The notes under the pieces are model-generated. The model worked only from the letters and a program-made list of their open reading frames with translations. It was not told the origin of the DNA and did not search any database. 64,000 bases of DNA from RI-153 sp041391225 (lineage in GTDB: Bacteria; Chloroflexota; Anaerolineae; Caldilineales; Caldilineaceae), in assembly GCA_041391225.1 (NCBI GenBank), contig JAWKOL010000013.1, forward strand, positions 105,436-169,435, given 5' to 3'. Shown here piece after piece: positions 61,028 to 64,000 of the stretch (position 1 is the stretch's first letter; the number at the start of each line of letters is the position of its first letter). The translations under genes and the position numbers were made by a program.

Positions 61028-64000
61028 TCATTGCTTGACTGCCGCGTAATGGGTTTGCAGGCTGCGCACGGTGAGATCTTTCTGGCTCAGGGCGCGGATG
61101 CCGTTGACGGCCGCCTGCGCCGCGGACAGGGTGGTGATCAGCGGGATCTCCATGCGTGTGGCCAGGGTACGGATGCGGGCGCCATCGTTGCGGCTGCTCG
61201 GGCCGAGCGGTGTGTTGATGATCAGGTGGATCTTGTCATCGCGCATGGCGTCGAGGGTGGTGTACTGTCCTTCGCTGCCGGCGATGGCCTTGGCCAGGTA
61301 GGTGACAGGGATCCCCACCTTTTCGATGAGCGCGCCGGTGCCTTCGGTGGCGTAAAGCGTGAATCCCATGCGGTGGAAGTCGCGCGCCAGCTTCAGCGCC
61401 GCGCCCTTGTCGTAATCGTTGACGGTGATGAGCACGCCGCCGCCGGATGGCAGCCGGTAGCCCGCGCCGAGTTGGCTCTTGGCGAAGGCGTGGCCGAAGT
61501 TGCCGGCATGGCCCATCACCTCGCCGGTGGAACGCATTTCGGGGCCAAGCAGGGCGTCGATGCCGGTGAACTTCTTCCACGGCAGCACCGCTTCCTTGAC
61601 GAAGAAGCCGTCGACCTCGGGTTCACGGGTCAGCCCCACCTCTTCCAGCGTCTCCCCAGCCATGACACGCGCCGCCAGTTTGGCCAGCGGCACGCCCGTC
61701 GCCTTGCTCACAAATGGGACGGTGCGGCTGGCGCGCGGGTTGACTTCGAGCACGTAGACGACGTCGTCCTTGATGGCATATTGCACGTTCATCAGCCCGC
61801 GCACGCCCAAGGACAGGCCCAGTTTCTCGGTGTACTCGCGGATGATGTTGAGATGATAGCCGCTGATCTTCCACGGCGGCAGCACACAGGCGCTGTCGCC
61901 GCTGTGGATGCCTGCCTCTTCGATGTGCTGCATGATGCCGCCAACGATCAGCTTTTCGCCGTCGCTCACGGCGTCCACGTCCACTTCGTAGGCGTCTTCG
62001 AGGAATTGATCGACCAGGATCGTGGGGCCGGTGGGTTGTCCGTTGCGCTTGCCGGTGACGCCCACGGCGGCAGTGACGGCTTCGGTCATGTAGCGGCGCA
62101 GGCTCTCTTCGTCGTCCACCACGGCCATGGCCCGCCCGCCGAGGACGTACGAAGGCCGCACCACCACGGGGTAGCCGATGCGCTGGGCGATGGCGACAGC
62201 GTCCTCGGTGCTGCGGGCGATGCCGTTGGCCGGCGACGGGATCTCCAACTGCGCCAGCAGCGCGCTGAACTGATCGCGGTCCTCGGCCAGGTCAATCGCG
62301 GCAGGCTGCGTCCCCAGGATCGGCACGCCCTGCTCCTGCAACCCGGCGGCCAGGTTGAGCGGGGTCTGTCCGCCGTATTGGACGATGAGGCCCAAGACTG
62401 GGGACTGGGGACTGGGGACTGGGGATTGGGGAGAGGCGACATCGTCGGTTTCTGCCCAATCACCAGTCACCAATCCCAAATCACCACTTTCCCGCTCGTA
62501 GATATTCAGCACATCCTCCAACGTGAGCGGTTCAAAATAGAGCCGATCACTGGTGTCGTAATCGGTGCTGACAGTTTCGGGGTTGCAGTTGATCATCACT
62601 GTTTCGTAATCCAGGTCGCGCAGGGCGAAGCTGGCGTGGACGCAGCAGTAGTCGAATTCGATGCCTTGGCCGATGCGGTTGGGTCCGCCGCCCAGGATGA
62701 CGATCTTGGGGCGGCTGGTGGGCGGCGCTTCGCTTTCCATTTCGTAGCTGCTGTACAGGTACGGCGTGTACGCCTCAAACTCGGCCGCGCAGGTGTCCAC
62801 CTGGTGGTAGGTGGGGAGGATGCCGAGGTGTTTGCGGAGCGCGCGGATGTCGAATTCGGAGACTAGGGACTGGGGATTTGGGACTGGGGACTGGGCAAAG
62901 GATGATGCCTCTACAGTCGGGAGAACCTTGTCCCCGATCCCCAGTCCCCGATCCCCAGTCCCCAGTCCCTTCTCATTCGCGATTCGGGCGAGCTGGCTGT
63001 CGCTGAAGCCCATGCGCTTGGCGCGGCGCAGGGTGTAGGCGTCGAGGCGGTCGATGCTCTGCTCGAAGTCGGTGATCTGCTTCATCTGCTCGACGAACCA
63101 GGGATCGAATCCGGTGATCTGGCAGATGGTGGCGGTGCTGTCGCCCTGTTTGAGCGCTTCGTAGGTGGCGAAGAGGCGGTCTCGGTTGGGCAGGCGCAGC
63201 AGATCGTGGACGGTGATGTTGGGCGCGTAGCCCTTGATCTGTCCTTGGGCGTCGCGTTCCAGGGGACTGAGGCCGTCGCGACCGATCTCCAGGCTGCGCA
63301 CACCCTTTTGCAGCGCTTCCTTGAAAGTGCGACCGATGGCCATCACCTCGCCCACAGACTTCATCTGCGGGCCAAGTTCGCGGTCCACGCCGGGGAACTT
63401 CTCGAAAGCCCAGCGCGGGATCTTCACCACCACGTAGTCGATGGACGGCTCGAAGGCGGCCACCGTCTCCTGGGTGATGTCGTTTTTGAGTTCGTCGAGG
63501 GTGTAACCGACGGCGAGTTTGGCGGCCAGTTTGGCAATGGGGAAGCCGGTGGCCTTCGACGCCAGCGCGCTGGAGCGGGAGACGCGAGGGTTCATTTCGA
63601 TGACGATGGTGCGTCCTGTTTTGGGATCGACGGCGAATTGGACGTTGCTGCCGCCGGTCTCCACGCCCACGGCGCGCATGATCAGCCGCGCCTGGTCGCG
63701 CAGACGCTGGTATTCCTTGTCGGTGAGGGTCTGCGCTGGGGCCACGGTGATGCTGTCACCGGTGTGGACGCCCATTGGATCGAGGTTTTCGATGGTGCAG
63801 ACCACGACGAAGTTGTCGGCGCGGTCGCGCATCACTTCCAGCTCGTATTCCTTCCAGCCAATGAGCGATTCTTCCACGAGCACGGTGTGTACAGGGCTTT
63901 CGCGCAGCCCCCACAGCACCTTTTCGTCGAACTCTTCCTGGGTGAAGACAGTGCCTGCGCCGCTGCCGCCGAGGGTGAAGCTGGGGCGGATGAAGAGCGG
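61028..64000 (-). CDS. carB: Carbamoyl-phosphate synthase large subunit, 5' end beyond window
   Basis: The frame is open to the window edge, where codons give RPSFTLGGSGAGTVFTQEEF, about residue 170 of E. coli CarB. It continues through SLIGWKEYELEVMRD, IEMNPRVSRSSALASKAT, the oligomerisation region, the second ATP-grasp half (GPNRIGQGIEFDYC, VQYGGQTPLNLA, VLEVNPRASRTVPFVSKATG) and the allosteric domain ending HYAAVKQ. Two palindromic repeats at 62395-62487 and 62860-62972 are translated in frame as extra loops. CarB with CarA makes carbamoyl phosphate for arginine and pyrimidines. Confidence 0.96.
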   Translation of the reverse strand, partial: PLFIRPSFTLGGSGAGTVFTQEEFDEKVLWGLRESPVHTVLVEESLIGWKEYELEVMRDRADNFVVVCTIENLDPMGVHTGDSITVAPAQTLTDKEYQRLRDQARLIMRAVGVETGGSNVQFAVDPKTGRTIVIEMNPRVSRSSALASKATGFPIAKLAAKLAVGYTLDELKNDITQETVAAFEPSIDYVVVKIPRWAFEKFPGVDRELGPQMKSVGEVMAIGRTFKEALQKGVRSLEIGRDGLSPLERDAQGQIKGYAPNITVHDLLRLPNRDRLFATYEALKQGDSTATICQITGFDPWFVEQMKQITDFEQSIDRLDAYTLRRAKRMGFSDSQLARIANEKGLGTGDRGLGIGDKVLPTVEASSFAQSPVPNPQSLVSEFDIRALRKHLGILPTYHQVDTCAAEFEAYTPYLYSSYEMESEAPPTSRPKIVILGGGPNRIGQGIEFDYCCVHASFALRDLDYETVMINCNPETVSTDYDTSDRLYFEPLTLEDVLNIYERESGDLGLVTGDWAETDDVASPQSPVPSPQSPVLGLIVQYGGQTPLNLAAGLQEQGVPILGTQPAAIDLAEDRDQFSALLAQLEIPSPANGIARSTEDAVAIAQRIGYPVVVRPSYVLGGRAMAVVDDEESLRRYMTEAVTAAVGVTGKRNGQPTGPTILVDQFLEDAYEVDVDAVSDGEKLIVGGIMQHIEEAGIHSGDSACVLPPWKISGYHLNIIREYTEKLGLSLGVRGLMNVQYAIKDDVVYVLEVNPRASRTVPFVSKATGVPLAKLAARVMAGETLEEVGLTREPEVDGFFVKEAVLPWKKFTGIDALLGPEMRSTGEVMGHAGNFGHAFAKSQLGAGYRLPSGGGVLITVNDYDKGAALKLARDFHRMGFTLYATEGTGALIEKVGIPVTYLAKAIAGSEGQYTTLDAMRDDKIHLIINTPLGPSSRNDGARIRTLATRMEIPLITTLSAAQAAVNGIRALSQKDLTVRSLQTHYAAVKQ
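62395..62487. repeat. GGGGACTGGGG palindrome inside carB, insert 1
   Basis: Repeated GGGGACT and GGGGATT words pair with CACCAGTCACCAATCCC-type words. It is translated in frame as a segment ending SPQSPVPSPQSPV, placed between VLNIYERE and LGLIVQYGG, which are nearly adjacent in other CarB proteins. Confidence 0.8.
62860..62972. repeat. GGGGACTGGGG palindrome inside carB, insert 2
   Basis: AGGGACTGGGGATTTGGGAC and its complement GTCCCCGATCCCCAGTCCCC form long arms. It is translated in frame from KGLGTGDRGLGIGDK to QSPVPNPQSL, between SQLARIAN and EFDIRALRKHLG. Confidence 0.8.

Noticed and set aside
62395..62972. Inteins or separate domains as an explanation for the extra CarB segments
   Set aside because: The segments are only about 31 and 37 residues, lack splicing motifs and correspond to DNA palindromes shared with intergenic repeats.

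Overview
The window is GC-rich, densely packed bacterial chromosome. I infer a Chloroflexota (Anaerolineae/Caldilineae-like) genome. The reasons are the gene content (TPxP-rich secreted LysM, SH3 and fasciclin proteins, split XdhC, DUF2007, DUF151, a GTDC1-like glycosyltransferase, a mevalonate-type decarboxylase), a CxxxY-type CcmE, and intergenic spaces filled with short iterated-word palindromes. No phage, plasmid or CRISPR signature was seen, and the only RNA gene found is tRNA-Cys.

Layout: 0-7 kb holds a flavin-family fragment, an epoxide-hydrolase-like enzyme, a LysM protein, a coupled half-EamA/PHP/alanine racemase run, an Nth-like glycosylase, rpsT and a DUF2085 gene. 7-15 kb is a minus-strand cytochrome c maturation block: DUF2007-ccmE, a diheme cytochrome, ccmA-B-C-D, ccdA and tlpA, with a small ccmD and a CcdA whose first helix sits at the C-terminus. 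15-21 kb holds DUF952, a metallo-beta-lactamase-fold hydrolase, HxlR and a three-gene envelope set (SH3 lipoprotein, glycosidase, membrane glycosyltransferase). 21-25 kb is a replication cluster (dnaB, DnaD-like, a DnaC-like double AAA+ protein). 25-41 kb has DUF151, a tRNA-queuosine mannosyltransferase homologue, a cold-shock protein, tRNA-Cys, a class A PBP, frameshifted secreted proteins, a DinG helicase, an MFS exporter and a PPC-like repeat protein. 41-49 kb has a split XdhC pair, a phosphodiesterase and glcDEF. 49-55 kb has an ABC permease, citrate synthase, a hydroxyacid dehydrogenase and HflX. 54-59 kb is a TerY-P-like signalling set (VWA, PP2C, kinase, TM-SH3 protein) with an RHH/HNH pair inside it. 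59-64 kb has a mevalonate-branch decarboxylase, a small unknown protein and carB, cut by the right edge.

The most unusual feature is a genome-wide class of imperfect palindromes built from short iterated words. They fill most intergenic gaps. Two lie in frame inside carB and one inside a glycosyltransferase gene, and several genes end inside such words. A separate ~122 bp element with 20 bp terminal inverted repeats occurs twice in opposite orientation.

About a dozen genes carry one or more frameshifts while sequence conservation continues across the break, including alr, dinG and mvaD. This fits uncorrected assembly indels better than gene decay. These genes are typed as pseudogenes with that caveat.
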